Source of the DNA: Actinomycetes bacterium
GTDB lineage: Bacteria > Actinomycetota > Acidimicrobiia > Acidimicrobiales > RAAP-2
Length of the DNA stretch: 37,087 bases
Direction: 5' to 3'
NCBI GenBank assembly: GCA_021822565.1
Contig: JAKAQM010000011.1
Location: 1-37,087, forward strand
Shown: piece by piece, positions 7,218-15,343 of the stretch
Layout: the number at the start of each line of letters is the position of its first letter
Position numbering within the stretch: the first letter of the stretch is position 1
Made by a program: the position numbers and the translations under genes
The notes under the pieces: generated by a model
The model's database searches: none
What the model was told of the DNA's origin: nothing
What the model saw: the letters and a program-made list of their open reading frames with translations, nothing else

Positions 7218-8199
7218 CGCCCGCCCTTTGGACACTGATCGTGCCGTCGTCGATGAGCCCGCGTACGGTTTTCACGACGTTGGCCTGCGCCGCTTCGACT
7301 TTGGACATGAGCTGGGCACCGAGCGATTGGGTCTCCTCCTCCAAATCTGCGAGGAAGCGCTCCGTGCTGTTCTTCTTGATCTTCTCCACGAGCTCCTTGT
7401 TCGCGGCCTTGAGCGCGAGCGCGAGTGTGCGCAGGGTGACGCTGCGGACGAACTGCTGGATCGCGGCGTCGTCGAGGTGGACGATGTCGTCGAAGACGAA
7501 CATCTCGTCGCGGATCTGCTCGGCGAGCTCCGGGTCGTGCTCTTCGATGAGCTTCAGGATCTCCCGGTCCTGGCCGCGCTCGACGTTGTTCAAGATGGCG
7601 GCAGCAGCCGGGACCCCACCCGAGGTCGCCGTGGACACCCCTGCCGACATGGACGCCATGCGATTGCGCAGGATGCTTGCCACCTCAGAGAGCGTCTCCA
7701 TCGGAACCGTGGCCAGCGAGGCAAAACGGCGCACGACGTCCGCCGCTTTCTCCTGGGGCAAGTGCTCGAGCACCCGAGCGGCAAGCTCGGGATAGATGTT
7801 CGAGATCACCAGCGAGACCGTCTGTGGATGCTCCTCCGCGAGGAACCCCGCGATCTGCGCAGGCTCCACGGTGTTCAGGAACGCCAACGGCTGGTCGTCG
7901 GAGGCGATCTTCAGCTCCACGAGCACCTCCGCTGCACGCTGCGGCCCCAGGCGCTCTTTCAAGAACCGCTCCGCCAGCTCCAAACCTCCTTGGTGCACTT
8001 GGATGTAGGCGCCCAGCTCCTGTGAGAATTCGGCGACGACAACGCGCACCTCTTCTTCGCTCAAGGTGGGCAGCCGTGCGAGCTCGAAGAGCACCCGCAC
8101 CGACTCGTTCTCGCTGAACTGACGGAGGATGCGCTGCGCGCGCTCGGGGTCGAGCTGGGCGATGATCGCTGCGACACGCTGGGATCCCGTGAGGTTCAT
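7201..8199 (-). CDS. fliG: Flagellar motor switch protein FliG
   Basis: A 332-residue rotor protein. The N-terminal domain starts MNLTGSQRVAAIIAQLDPERA and binds the MS ring. The middle domain carries the signature FLAEEHPQTVSLVISNIYPELAARVL. The C-terminal torque domain (MFVFDDIVHLDDAAIQQFVRSV, then RTLALALKAANKELVEKIKKNS) contains the charged helix that meets the stator MotA. Length is normal for FliG. The ATG at 8199 overlaps the fliF stop as ATGA, which favours it over a start 13 codons upstream. No damaged motif is seen. Confidence 0.95.
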   Translation of the reverse strand: MNLTGSQRVAAIIAQLDPERAQRILRQFSENESVRVLFELARLPTLSEEEVRVVVAEFSQELGAYIQVHQGGLELAERFLKERLGPQRAAEVLVELKIASDDQPLAFLNTVEPAQIAGFLAEEHPQTVSLVISNIYPELAARVLEHLPQEKAADVVRRFASLATVPMETLSEVASILRNRMASMSAGVSTATSGGVPAAAAILNNVERGQDREILKLIEEHDPELAEQIRDEMFVFDDIVHLDDAAIQQFVRSVTLRTLALALKAANKELVEKIKKNSTERFLADLEEETQSLGAQLMSKVEAAQANVVKTVRGLIDDGTISVQRAGDELIA

Positions 8200-9776
8200 T
8201 GCCGCGCATCCTCGTTCTTGGTGCTCCGGTTCATCCATCCGCGCATGATCTGCGCCACTGGCTCGGGCGCCTGGTCGATGTACTGCTCCAGGTCGACTCC
8301 CGGGCGGCTAGGGGTCACCGCCGGGACCTGCGCCGTCTGCGCCTGCTCGGGCACAGGGACGTAGGGAGCGAAGATCGACGGGTCGATCACCGCGGCAGGT
8401 TCCCTCCTACGGCGCCGGGCGCTCCACCACAGGAGGAACACCAGCACGAGCACCGCCAGGACCGGGGCGCCGTCCCGCGCCATGGAGATGAGCTTGGACT
8501 GGCTGCCCGCCGCGGCGGCGGCCTTGGCCGCCGACGCGGCCTGTTGTGCGGCGGCCGTCGAGAACGGCGCCACGGTGAAGGCGAGCACGTCTCCCCTCGC
8601 GAAGTCGAGGTTGGCAGCCGCTGCCACACCCTGCCTGATGGAGGCGAGTGTCGTACCCCGCGGGATCGCGCTCTTGTTCACGAGGACGGCGACCGACTGG
8701 CGTACGACGGAGCCGGCAGTCTGTGTCGTTGTCGTGGTGACCGTCCCGATCTCGCAGGTCTTGGAGGTCTTGGTCTGTGTGTACTTTCCGCCTGTGGTCG
8801 TGGTCGCCGCGTTGGCGATGGTCCCCGCCGGTCCGCCGACCGCCTGCGCGCCTTTCGATGTGTAGGTGGTCTTTGTCTGCGCTGTGGTGGTGCAGAAGCT
8901 TGTCTTGGCCCCCTTGACGGGAGGAGCGATCTGACGGACCGTCGTCTTCTTCTTGTTGAATGTCAAGGTCGCGTCCACCTGTACGTCGGCGTTGTTCGGG
9001 CCGAACACCGAGGTGAGGTAGCCCGCCACCTTCGCTTGGACCGCTGTGTCGTACGCAGCGGTCGCGGACGACGACGAGGCGCTCGCCGAGACTCCGGGGC
9101 CAGCCAAGAGGTTGCCGTTGGCATCGGCGACGGTGACGTTCGCGGAGTCGAGCCCCGGAACCGACGACGCGACCAGGTGGACGATCGCCTGCACCTGGTC
9201 CTGCGAGAGCGCCTTGCCCTGGGACATCGTGACCAAGACCGACGCCCCGGTGGGCGCTGTGTTGGACAACGCGAAGGTCTGGTTGGCCGGCTCCGCGACG
9301 TTCACCTGGGACGATTGGACACCTGCGATCCCGTCGATGGTCTGCTCGAGCTCTCCTTGGATCGCCTGCAGGTAGTCCGCCTGCTGGGTGATCTGGGAGG
9401 TGGTCAGGCCGGCCTTTGTGAGCAAGGAGAGCCCGACGGTCCCTTGGTTCGGAAGGCCTGTCGCTGCGGCGTTCAGCCGCGCCTGCGCGACCTCGTTCTC
9501 GGGCACCAGGATCGTCGACCCTCCATCCTCCAGCTGGTACGTGATGTGGTCCGTGGTGAGCTGCTGGGTGATCTTCTGCGCGTCCTGCCCCTGGAGGCCG
9601 CTGAAGAGGACCGCGTAGCTGGGCTTCGACGACAGCGTCATGAAGAGCACCGCGACGACGACCGCACCAAGGAGCGCAGCCAGCGTGACCGCCTTCTGAC
9701 CGGGGGTGAACCCGGAGGCGAACTGGCGGGCGCCGGCACGGATGCGGTTCCAATCGGTGCTCGGGACGATGGCCAC
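8196..9776 (-). CDS. fliF: Flagellar MS-ring protein FliF
   Basis: A 526-residue membrane protein forming the base of the flagellum. Transmembrane segment 1 is at about residues 29-48 (AVTLAALLGAVVVAVLFMTL) and segment 2 at about 435-452 (PVLAVLVLVFLLWW). The YscJ-like ring modules lie between them: VLFSGLQGQDAQKITQQL, YQLEDGGSTILVPENEVAQARLNAAATGLP, QADYLQAIQGELEQTIDGIAGVQSSQVNVAEP, VQAIVHLVASSVPGLDSANVTVAD. The cytoplasmic C-terminus (VDLEQYIDQAPEPVAQIMRGWM) is the FliG-binding tail. The long Thr-rich stretch around 280-355 is the variable beta-collar insert. It lies 5 bases after fliE and overlaps fliG. Confidence 0.95.
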   Translation of the reverse strand: MAIVPSTDWNRIRAGARQFASGFTPGQKAVTLAALLGAVVVAVLFMTLSSKPSYAVLFSGLQGQDAQKITQQLTTDHITYQLEDGGSTILVPENEVAQARLNAAATGLPNQGTVGLSLLTKAGLTTSQITQQADYLQAIQGELEQTIDGIAGVQSSQVNVAEPANQTFALSNTAPTGASVLVTMSQGKALSQDQVQAIVHLVASSVPGLDSANVTVADANGNLLAGPGVSASASSSSATAAYDTAVQAKVAGYLTSVFGPNNADVQVDATLTFNKKKTTVRQIAPPVKGAKTSFCTTTAQTKTTYTSKGAQAVGGPAGTIANAATTTTGGKYTQTKTSKTCEIGTVTTTTTQTAGSVVRQSVAVLVNKSAIPRGTTLASIRQGVAAAANLDFARGDVLAFTVAPFSTAAAQQAASAAKAAAAAGSQSKLISMARDGAPVLAVLVLVFLLWWSARRRRREPAAVIDPSIFAPYVPVPEQAQTAQVPAVTPSRPGVDLEQYIDQAPEPVAQIMRGWMNRSTKNEDARQ

Positions 9777-9781
9777 GGTTC

Positions 9782-10087
9782 TCAGAACGTCATCTGGATG
9801 ACCGAGTTGTAGGCAGCGAGCGCCTTGTCGATCACCGACGTCGTCACCTGGGTCTCCAAGGAGGCCTCGGTGGCGGCGATCATCGTGTCGGTCAGGCTCC
9901 CTTGCCCCGCCGCCGCCGCGGCCTCTGCGCCGGAGGCCGCGCTCTGGGCGCCCTGGAGCGAGTCGAGGGCGTTCCCGATCGCCGAGACGAAGCCGCCGCT
10001 TCCTGTCGAGCCCGAGGCCGCAGGCGCCGGGGCAGGCGCCGGGGCAGGCGCCGGCGGAACCGGGATCGACGAGATCGCAGGGATCAC
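9782..10087 (-). CDS. fliE: Flagellar hook-basal body adapter FliE
   Basis: A 101-residue protein with a GTG start, 3 bases after flgC. The C-terminal two thirds match FliE: GFVSAIGNALDSLQGAQSAA, a Gly-Gln segment and the terminal helix TQVTTSVIDKALAAYNSVIQM. FliE joins the MS ring to the proximal rod and is the first exported rod substrate. The N-terminus has an unusual (AP)n run, PPAPAPAPAPAP, of unknown purpose. Confidence 0.92.
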   Translation of the reverse strand: MIPAISSIPVPPAPAPAPAPAPAASGSTGSGGFVSAIGNALDSLQGAQSAASGAEAAAAAGQGSLTDTMIAATEASLETQVTTSVIDKALAAYNSVIQMTF

Positions 10088-10090
10088 GGG

Positions 10091-10504
10091 TCAGGCCCCG
10101 ATTGCCAGGGCCGCGTTGTAGGCGATCTGGGCCTTGGCCATCATCGCGGTGTTCGCGCCGTAGCTTTCCTGCGCGGAGATCATCCCCACGATCTGCTCCG
10201 CCAGTGTCACGTTGGGAAGGGCGACGTCCCCCTGGCCGTTGGCGAGCGGGCTTGTGGGCTCGTAGGTCGTGACCCCGATGGATGTCCCGAGAGCCACCCT
10301 GGCAACCTTCACCCCCTCGGTGGATGCCCCGGCGCTACTCGGTCCGGCAACAGGCTGCAGGATCGGCGTCTGCTCGGCATAGACGCGGGAGCCGACCCGC
10401 GCGGCGTCGTTCATGTTGGCCACGTTCCCCGCAGCCGTGTCGATCCACGCCTGCATGGCGTCGGCGCCCGAACCGGAGACGCTGAGCGCGGGGAACAGGC
10501 TCAT
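10091..10504 (-). CDS. flgC: Flagellar basal-body rod protein FlgC
   Basis: A 137-residue proximal rod subunit. The N-terminal signature is FPALSVSGSGADAMQAWIDTAAGNVANMNDA and the C-terminal helix is PNVTLAEQIVGMISAQESYGANTAMMAKAQ, as in FlgC. The middle YEPTSPLANGQGDVALPNV matches the family's PxxPxANxxGyV motif. Its ATG overlaps the flgB stop by 4 bases. The length is normal. Confidence 0.94.
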   Translation of the reverse strand: MSLFPALSVSGSGADAMQAWIDTAAGNVANMNDAARVGSRVYAEQTPILQPVAGPSSAGASTEGVKVARVALGTSIGVTTYEPTSPLANGQGDVALPNVTLAEQIVGMISAQESYGANTAMMAKAQIAYNAALAIGA

Positions 10505-10836
10505 GTGTACCTCCCTCCTGCAGCTCCTTGGACGAGGAGGAACTGGGCGGTGAGCGACTTGGCGAGCGCCTGGTACTGGAGCGTCGTTGCTTCCGCTGTG
10601 ACCAGCTCTGTGATGAGCGAGACGTTGTTGCCGTCCGTCGCAGGCGGCGCGGTCGAGGGCGACTCCGAAAGCGTGGCGGTGCCGCCGTGCTCGAGCGCCT
10701 TGGCGAGGCTCGCTTGGAAGCTGACGTCCTCGGCTCTGTAGCCGGGGGTCTCAGCGTTGGCGAGATTGCCGGCGATCGCGGACTGCTCGGCGCTCGTCCC
10801 GTCGATGGCGAATTGGAGAACTTGGATGACGCTCAT
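10501..10836 (-). CDS. flgB: Flagellar basal-body rod protein FlgB
   Basis: A 111-residue proximal rod subunit and the first gene of the long basal body operon. Motifs: LQFAIDGTSAEQSAIAGNLANAETPGYRAEDVSFQASLAKAL at the N-terminus, and GNNVSLITELVTAEATTLQYQALAKSLTAQF at the C-terminus, matching FlgB. A sigma-28-type promoter lies 96-123 bases upstream, with a hairpin in the leader between. Overlaps flgC by ATGA. Confidence 0.94.
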   Translation of the reverse strand: MSVIQVLQFAIDGTSAEQSAIAGNLANAETPGYRAEDVSFQASLAKALEHGGTATLSESPSTAPPATDGNNVSLITELVTAEATTLQYQALAKSLTAQFLLVQGAAGGRYT

Positions 10837-10890
10837 GGGCCTCTCGTGGCGTGGCGACGAACCTGCCCGTCATGGGCCCAGAGCGGCAGT

Positions 10891-10930
10891 CCTCGTGCCG
10901 CTGATCTCTCGCATTGCCGAGATCACGAGG
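10891..10930 (-). other. Two-part inverted repeat in the flgB leader
   Basis: Inner arms GATCTC (10903-10908) and GAGATC (10919-10924) enclose 10 bases. Outer arms CCTCGT (10891-10896) and ACGAGG (10925-10930) pair with a 6-base bulge on one side. It begins just after the promoter's -10 element, so it is either a structure at the 5' end of the flgB mRNA or a DNA operator. No regulator is identified. Confidence 0.5.
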
Positions 10931-10931
10931 C

Positions 10932-10959
10932 TTATCGGCACCCGAGCCAGGAGACTTTA
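10932..10959 (-). promoter_or_regulatory. Sigma-28-type promoter for the flgB operon
   Basis: On the minus strand: TAAAGTCT (10959-10952), 12 bases, GCCGATAA (10939-10932). Both elements fit the known FliA/SigD consensus (TAAAGTTT, GCCGATAA), with one extra spacer base. The same geometry recurs at four other places in this window. The 10837-11011 interval holds only this promoter, the leader hairpin and the end of the preceding unit. Confidence 0.85.
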
Positions 10960-11011
10960 GCGACCAACCCTTGGCGCTCGTGCGTGGCAGGGCTCGGCAG
11001 GGATCGGCGCG

Positions 11012-11302
11012 TCACGCACGCCGGTCGACGAAGAGCGGGGTCGCGATCGGCCGGAAAGCCGCCGCCGTGCGCTCGAGGAGGACTCGCAGGGCGCCGTGGC
11101 GGCGCGCCATCGCGACCTGGACTTCCAAATAGCCCTCGAGCAGCTCCCTGGCGCGGACCTCGAGCCGTGAAGGGAGCTGCCCCACGTCGGGCCACGAGAG
11201 CTCCTCGGGTGCAGCGGCTCCCGAGGCCGCAGCGCGCCATTGCCCGAGCCGCTCCTCCATGGTGTCGAGGAGCTCGTCCCAGCCGGTCGTCCTACGCGAC
11301 AA
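11012..11302 (-). CDS. Small helical protein after fliS, FliT-like by position
   Basis: A 96-residue, mostly helical protein (WDELLDTMEERLGQWRAAASG; LEVRARELLEGYLEVQVAMARRHGALRVLL). No family motif is recognised with confidence. Its place directly after fliD-fliS and its size match FliT, the FliD export chaperone, in many bacteria; this is inference from context. The start is uncertain: a TTG at 11302 overlaps fliS by 11 bases, while the first ATG (11260) would give 82 residues. Codon use agrees with its neighbours. Confidence 0.65.
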   Translation of the reverse strand: MSRRTTGWDELLDTMEERLGQWRAAASGAAAPEELSWPDVGQLPSRLEVRARELLEGYLEVQVAMARRHGALRVLLERTAAAFRPIATPLFVDRRA

Positions 11303-11690
11303 CTGCCGCCTCGTGCGCGTTGGCAGCCTCGCGGTTGGCCTCGTAGAGGCGGGTCAGGATCTCGGAGCACGCCGGCAGGAGCGAACGGTCCTTCTTCACG
11401 TTGCACCAGACAAGGCGTCGGTGGACGAAGCGGTAGATCTCCCGGAGGCGTTCACCAGCCTCCCAGGCTTCCGTCGCGATCCCGTCGTGGAGCGCGAGCA
11501 CGATCTCTTGGGCATGAACCAGGTGCAGGTGGATCGGCTCGATCGCACCGGAGTCGAACGCCGCATCGGCCGCCTGCAGGTCGGAGAGCGCCTGCTCGAA
11601 GAGCATGAGCAGGCGCTGGACGGGCGTCGCCGTCAGGATCTGGTCGGCCAGGTACCGGCGCTGGGCTTCTTCGATCTCGTCGTTCGTCAC
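11292..11690 (-). CDS. fliS: Flagellin chaperone FliS
   Basis: A 132-residue four-helix protein. The family pattern is clear: RRYLADQILTATPVQRLLMLFEQALSDLQAAD near the N-terminus, where the start of FliS reads Y...QV.TASP..L..MLYEGA. HLVHAQEIVLALHDGI and LREIYRFVHRRLVWCNVKKD follow. FliS binds the flagellin C-terminus and prevents premature polymerisation in the cytoplasm. A GTG start overlaps the fliD stop as GTGA. Confidence 0.92.
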   Translation of the reverse strand: MTNDEIEEAQRRYLADQILTATPVQRLLMLFEQALSDLQAADAAFDSGAIEPIHLHLVHAQEIVLALHDGIATEAWEAGERLREIYRFVHRRLVWCNVKKDRSLLPACSEILTRLYEANREAANAHEAAVVA

Positions 11691-14155
11691 AGCTGTGCGA
11701 TCGCGCTGGAGAGCTGGCTGCTCTCGCTCTTCAGCCTGCCGAGCGTCGCCTCCATGTTGGCGAACTCCTGGACGAGCACCGCGTGCTCGGTGGCCTTCAT
11801 CTGCTCGTACATGGTGATCTGGGGGTCGAGCCCTGTCGCCTGGTTGGTGAGCGACGTGATCGCTGCGCTGATCGAACCGGTTCCCGGTTCCGTCGCCCCG
11901 TTGGCCACCCCTGCGAGGAGCTGGGCCGCGCCTGGACGGTAGGTGAGTGTGCCCAGCGTGGTTGTGGCCGAGATCCCCGACGCGGTGACGAGGACGGCGA
12001 GGCCGTTCTGAGCCGTGAGGACCTGGCCGCTGCCGGTCGCGGCGAGGCCGCCGATCGTCCCTGCGACGTTCGTGCCCGAGAACGTGACGGGGCTTGTCGC
12101 GCTCGCACCGGCGAGGCCGGTCGTCCCGGCTCCCGTGTCGGTGGACTTGACGGTGAACGTGGCGCTGGAGCCGTAGGCACCGCTCTCGAGCTCGAGCTGG
12201 GTGCCCCCGACCACTCGGGCGCTGATCGAGATTCCGGCCTGGGCGAACGCGGCGTCGAGCCCCGTCGCGACCTGTGCGAGCGACTCGCCGGCCGCCGTCG
12301 TGTAGCTGGCAGTCGCCCCGTTCATGGTGATGCTCAGCGTCTCTGAGGCGGTGACCTTGCCTGTGGAGAGCGTGGTGCCGAGGTCGGTCGCCTGGGTCGC
12401 CGAGTGCGTCACGTCGACCGCGTACGTCCCCGCAGGCGTCGCTGTGCCCGCGAAGGCGAAGGACACTGCGCCGGTGTATGTGGCTGCCGCCGCCTGGAAC
12501 GTCCCTCCCTGGGCGAAGAGGGCGGTCACCGATTGTGGGTTCGCGCCGAAGGCCGCGACGAGCTTTGTCCTTGTGAAGGCCAGCGTCCCTGTCTTGGCGA
12601 CGGTGACCCCGACGTCCGAGAGGTCGCCGAGGCTCGAGCTCCCGGTCGCGGCGGCGAAGATCGACAGGACCTGGGAACGGATGTCGGCCAGCGCGACCGA
12701 GCCCATCAGCGGACCGCCGGCCTTCTTCGATGTTGTGTACCCGGCATACTTCTGGATGTCGGCGAGCACGGTGTTGGCGGCCTTCACCAGGGCTGTGACC
12801 TTCGCGGCCTCGGCTGTGGCATCGGGGGACACGGTGACCGTCGTCTGTCCGGTCGATCCGACCGTGACGGTCGTGCCCGAGAGCAGGCTCGTGAAGGCGT
12901 CACTCCCGGAGGTCACCTGGTACCCGCCGGTCGTCCCCACCGTCACGGTCGCTGTCTGCGCAGCCTGGATCGTCTGGAGCCCGCCCAGCACCGAGCCGCT
13001 GAACGCCGTCGGTGTCACGGACAGCGCGTTGGCGGTCCCGGTGTCGTTGGCCGCGACCTGCAAGACGTAGTCCCCCGTCGAGGTCTTGACCGCGCTGGCG
13101 GTCACCGCGAGGTCGGAGGAGTTGATCTCGCTCACCACCTGGGCGAGGCTCCCGTTGCCGGTGGAGACGTGGGCGACGTGCGCGCTGCCGGCGGAGACGA
13201 GCGACCCGTTCACGCTGTGAGCGGTCGAGACGGTCGCGGTGACGGTGGATGTGCCAGGCGCGTGCAGGCTCATCGCACCGCCTGCGGTCAGCAGTGTGAG
13301 CGTGGTCTTCGTGCCCCCGAGTGTGACCACCGCGGACACTCCCGTCCCCGATTGGCCGGAGACCAGCCTGAGCGATGTCAGCGCGCTCCCGCCGCTGACC
13401 GCGACCGAGGCGCTGGCCCCCTGGGCGGCGGTCGCGACCTCGAGCGCACCGGTGCCCGTGAGGGACGCCGCGACCGGTGCGCCCGCGCCGCCCGCGGCGG
13501 TGTCGACGGCCGCGACGAGCCCTGTGGGGGTGTAGGTGCCCGCCTTCAGGGTGAGGTGGTAGAGCGATCCGTCCACCGTGAGTGTCAGCGAGTCGTTGGC
13601 TGTCGAGATGGTCGTCGTCGCTGCGAGCGGCGCGGAGCCGGTGACCGCGCCGGCGGCGGACGACTGGGTCACGGTCATCGCCCAGGACCCCATCGGGAGG
13701 CCGGCGCCCGCCGCGAGTGTGGCGAGTCCCAGAGCGGTGGCGCCGGTCGCGAGCAGCATCGAGGAGCCTGTCGTCACGACCGATGTCGTCGACGCCACCC
13801 CGTACTTCGACGCGAGGATGTTCGCCTGGGCGAGCTGGTTCACCGTGAAGGTGAGCGACCCGGACTTCGCCCCCGGGGAGGCGACCGCGCTGGCGACAGC
13901 CTGGTCGGAGCTCGTCGCACTCGCGAGGTTCCAGGCGGACGTCTCGTTCAACGCGTCCGCGGCATTCAGCATCGCCTGGAGGTCCGTGGAGATCTGGCGG
14001 TAGTCGCCTGCGTGCTGGATCAGGGTGGACTGCTGGTTCGTGAGGTTGGTGATCGGGTCTTGGTAGCTCTGCAAGAGGGCCCCGATGACCGCCTGGGTTG
14101 TGATGCCCGAGACAAGTCCGTTGACGACGAGAGCTGGTGTCCCCACCGGTGTCAT
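11687..14155 (-). CDS. fliD: Flagellar filament cap protein FliD
   Basis: An 822-residue filament cap. The N-terminal FliD domain reads LVSGITTQAVIGALLQSYQDPITNLTNQQSTL and later LTFTVNQLAQANILASKYGV. The C-terminal domain (GTLAFTRTKLVAAFGANPQSVTALFAQ) is followed by long Ser/Thr/Ala/Gly-rich beta domains and a terminal coiled coil (YEQMKATEHAVLVQEFANMEATLGRLKSE). The start at ATG 14155 has an AGGAGG ribosome site about 7 bases upstream and beats a longer frame. At 822 residues it is longer than many FliD proteins (commonly 450-700). The insert between the FliD_C core and the final coiled coil explains this and may decorate the filament tip. FliD pentamers or hexamers fold flagellin at the tip. 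The sigma-28 pattern is not seen directly upstream. Confidence 0.92.
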   Translation of the reverse strand: MTPVGTPALVVNGLVSGITTQAVIGALLQSYQDPITNLTNQQSTLIQHAGDYRQISTDLQAMLNAADALNETSAWNLASATSSDQAVASAVASPGAKSGSLTFTVNQLAQANILASKYGVASTTSVVTTGSSMLLATGATALGLATLAAGAGLPMGSWAMTVTQSSAAGAVTGSAPLAATTTISTANDSLTLTVDGSLYHLTLKAGTYTPTGLVAAVDTAAGGAGAPVAASLTGTGALEVATAAQGASASVAVSGGSALTSLRLVSGQSGTGVSAVVTLGGTKTTLTLLTAGGAMSLHAPGTSTVTATVSTAHSVNGSLVSAGSAHVAHVSTGNGSLAQVVSEINSSDLAVTASAVKTSTGDYVLQVAANDTGTANALSVTPTAFSGSVLGGLQTIQAAQTATVTVGTTGGYQVTSGSDAFTSLLSGTTVTVGSTGQTTVTVSPDATAEAAKVTALVKAANTVLADIQKYAGYTTSKKAGGPLMGSVALADIRSQVLSIFAAATGSSSLGDLSDVGVTVAKTGTLAFTRTKLVAAFGANPQSVTALFAQGGTFQAAAATYTGAVSFAFAGTATPAGTYAVDVTHSATQATDLGTTLSTGKVTASETLSITMNGATASYTTAAGESLAQVATGLDAAFAQAGISISARVVGGTQLELESGAYGSSATFTVKSTDTGAGTTGLAGASATSPVTFSGTNVAGTIGGLAATGSGQVLTAQNGLAVLVTASGISATTTLGTLTYRPGAAQLLAGVANGATEPGTGSISAAITSLTNQATGLDPQITMYEQMKATEHAVLVQEFANMEATLGRLKSESSQLSSAIAQL

Positions 14156-14319
14156 GCGCTCCTCCTCCCGGTCTTTCTGGTCTCCTGACGAACGTTCCAC
14201 TCGCCGGTGCAGCTGGGGTCACAGGTGGTCAGGCCGCGGCGCGTCGCACGGCCGGGCCGCATCCGTGACCCGATCAGGCCGCGTTCCTGCTGCCCTGCCG
14301 TGCCGCGCACGCCTGGAGC

Positions 14320-14349
14320 GAGGGCGGGGGCCCGCCGGCCCCCGCCCTC
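14320..14349 (-). terminator. Strong hairpin between fliC and fliD
   Basis: A perfect 12-bp inverted repeat, GAGGGCGGGGGC and GCCCCCGCCCTC, with a 6-base loop, about 75 bases downstream of the fliC stop. No U-tract follows, which is common for terminators in GC-rich actinobacteria. The rest of 14156-14422 contains the fliD ribosome site and no recognisable promoter, so fliD may depend on read-through. Confidence 0.8.
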
Positions 14350-14422
14350 GTCAGCCCTGTCCGCCGGCGCTCCGACCGAGCTCGGTGCTCGAGAAGGGGC
14401 TCGGCGATTCCAGCGGGGCGGC

Positions 14423-15250
14423 TCAGCTCACGAGCTTGAGCACGAGCGAGGGGGTCTGCTGCGCCTGCGACAGCATGGCCACGCCGGTCTGCATCAGGAT
14501 CTGGTCGGTCGTGAAGGCGGTCATCTCCTGCGCCATGTTCACGTCGACCAGCTGGCTGTTCGCCGCAGCGAGGTTCTGCTGACCGACCGTGAGGTTCGCC
14601 ACGATGGCGTTCAGCTCGTTCTGGGTGGCGCCCACCTTCGCGGCCGTCGAGTCGACAGTCGAGATCGCTGTTTGGACCGCAGCAATGGCAGCCCGAGCTG
14701 TGGACGCCGATGTGATCTTCGACGCTGTGAGCTTCAGTGTCGCCAGCTTCATGCCGCTGATCGCCAGCGAGATCTGTGTCGACGATGTGTCGAACGCCCC
14801 GATCTGGAGCGTTCCGGAGAACGACCCTGTCAGCAGCTTGGACTTCCCGAAGCTGGTGGTCGTGGCGATCTTTGTGATCGTCTTCGCCAAGTCTGTGAAC
14901 TCGGCCTGGTCGGCGGCCCGAGACGTCGATGTCTGGGTCGCGTTTGTCGCCGAGGTGAGCGCGAGCTGGTCCATCGTCTGGAGGATGGACGAGATCTGCG
15001 TGAGCGCCCCCGAGGCCGTCTGGATGAGCGACACTCCGTTCTGGGCGTTGGAGATCGCCTGGGTATAGCCGTTCGCCTGCGCCTCGAGGCTCTGGGCGAT
15101 GACGTACTGCGCAGGCCCTGTCGCAGCCGACTGGATCTTCAGCCCCGACGAAAGCTCGCTGATCGCCTGGGACTGGGCGGCGTCGGTCTGGTTCAACACG
15201 TTGAGCGCGTTGAGAGCCGCCAGGTTGGTGTCCACCACAAGAGAAGACAT
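14423..15250 (-). CDS. fliC: Flagellin
   Basis: A 275-residue flagellin. The N-terminal D0/D1 helices read VVDTNLAALNALNVLNQTDAAQSQAISELSSGLKIQSA; the C-terminal ones read TVGQQNLAAANSQLVDVNMAQEMTAFTTDQILMQTGVAML. Both ends show the flagellin pattern, although the usual SSG-(L/K)-RIN reads SSGLKIQ. The variable middle is short and Ser/Thr-rich, so the filament is nearly all core domain. This leaves exposed Ser/Thr residues as plausible sites for the divergent glycosyltransferases. It has its own sigma-28-type promoter, a roughly 85-base leader with GGA motifs, an AAGGAGG ribosome site and its own terminator hairpin. FliW and CsrA, encoded at 26-27 kb, are the expected post-transcriptional controllers. 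Confidence 0.95.
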   Translation of the reverse strand: MSSLVVDTNLAALNALNVLNQTDAAQSQAISELSSGLKIQSAATGPAQYVIAQSLEAQANGYTQAISNAQNGVSLIQTASGALTQISSILQTMDQLALTSATNATQTSTSRAADQAEFTDLAKTITKIATTTSFGKSKLLTGSFSGTLQIGAFDTSSTQISLAISGMKLATLKLTASKITSASTARAAIAAVQTAISTVDSTAAKVGATQNELNAIVANLTVGQQNLAAANSQLVDVNMAQEMTAFTTDQILMQTGVAMLSQAQQTPSLVLKLVS

Positions 15251-15285
15251 CCGTATTCCTCCTTGTCGTCGAATGGCAGCGAGCC

Positions 15286-15301
15286 CGCACTTCCCTGTGC
15301 G
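15286..15301 (-). promoter_or_regulatory. Candidate CsrA-binding hairpin in the fliC leader
   Basis: Read on the minus strand, CGCAC-AGGGAA-GUGCG forms a perfect 5-bp stem with GGA exposed in a 6-base loop, close to the CsrA consensus (ACARGGAU in a loop). A second GGA pair lies in the Shine-Dalgarno AAGGAGGAAU at 15255-15264. This pairing of one upstream hairpin and one ribosome-site motif resembles the CsrA-regulated hag leader of Bacillus subtilis. Confidence 0.6.
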
Positions 15302-15343
15302 AACGACGCCGTCTCCATCTGGCCCACTAGCGGGCTGAGAGGT

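Noticed and set aside
10980-11019. Inverted repeat GTGCGTG / CACGCAC as a terminator after the FliT-like gene
   Set aside because: One arm overlaps the stop codon, the loop is about 26 bases, and no run of T follows; support is too weak.
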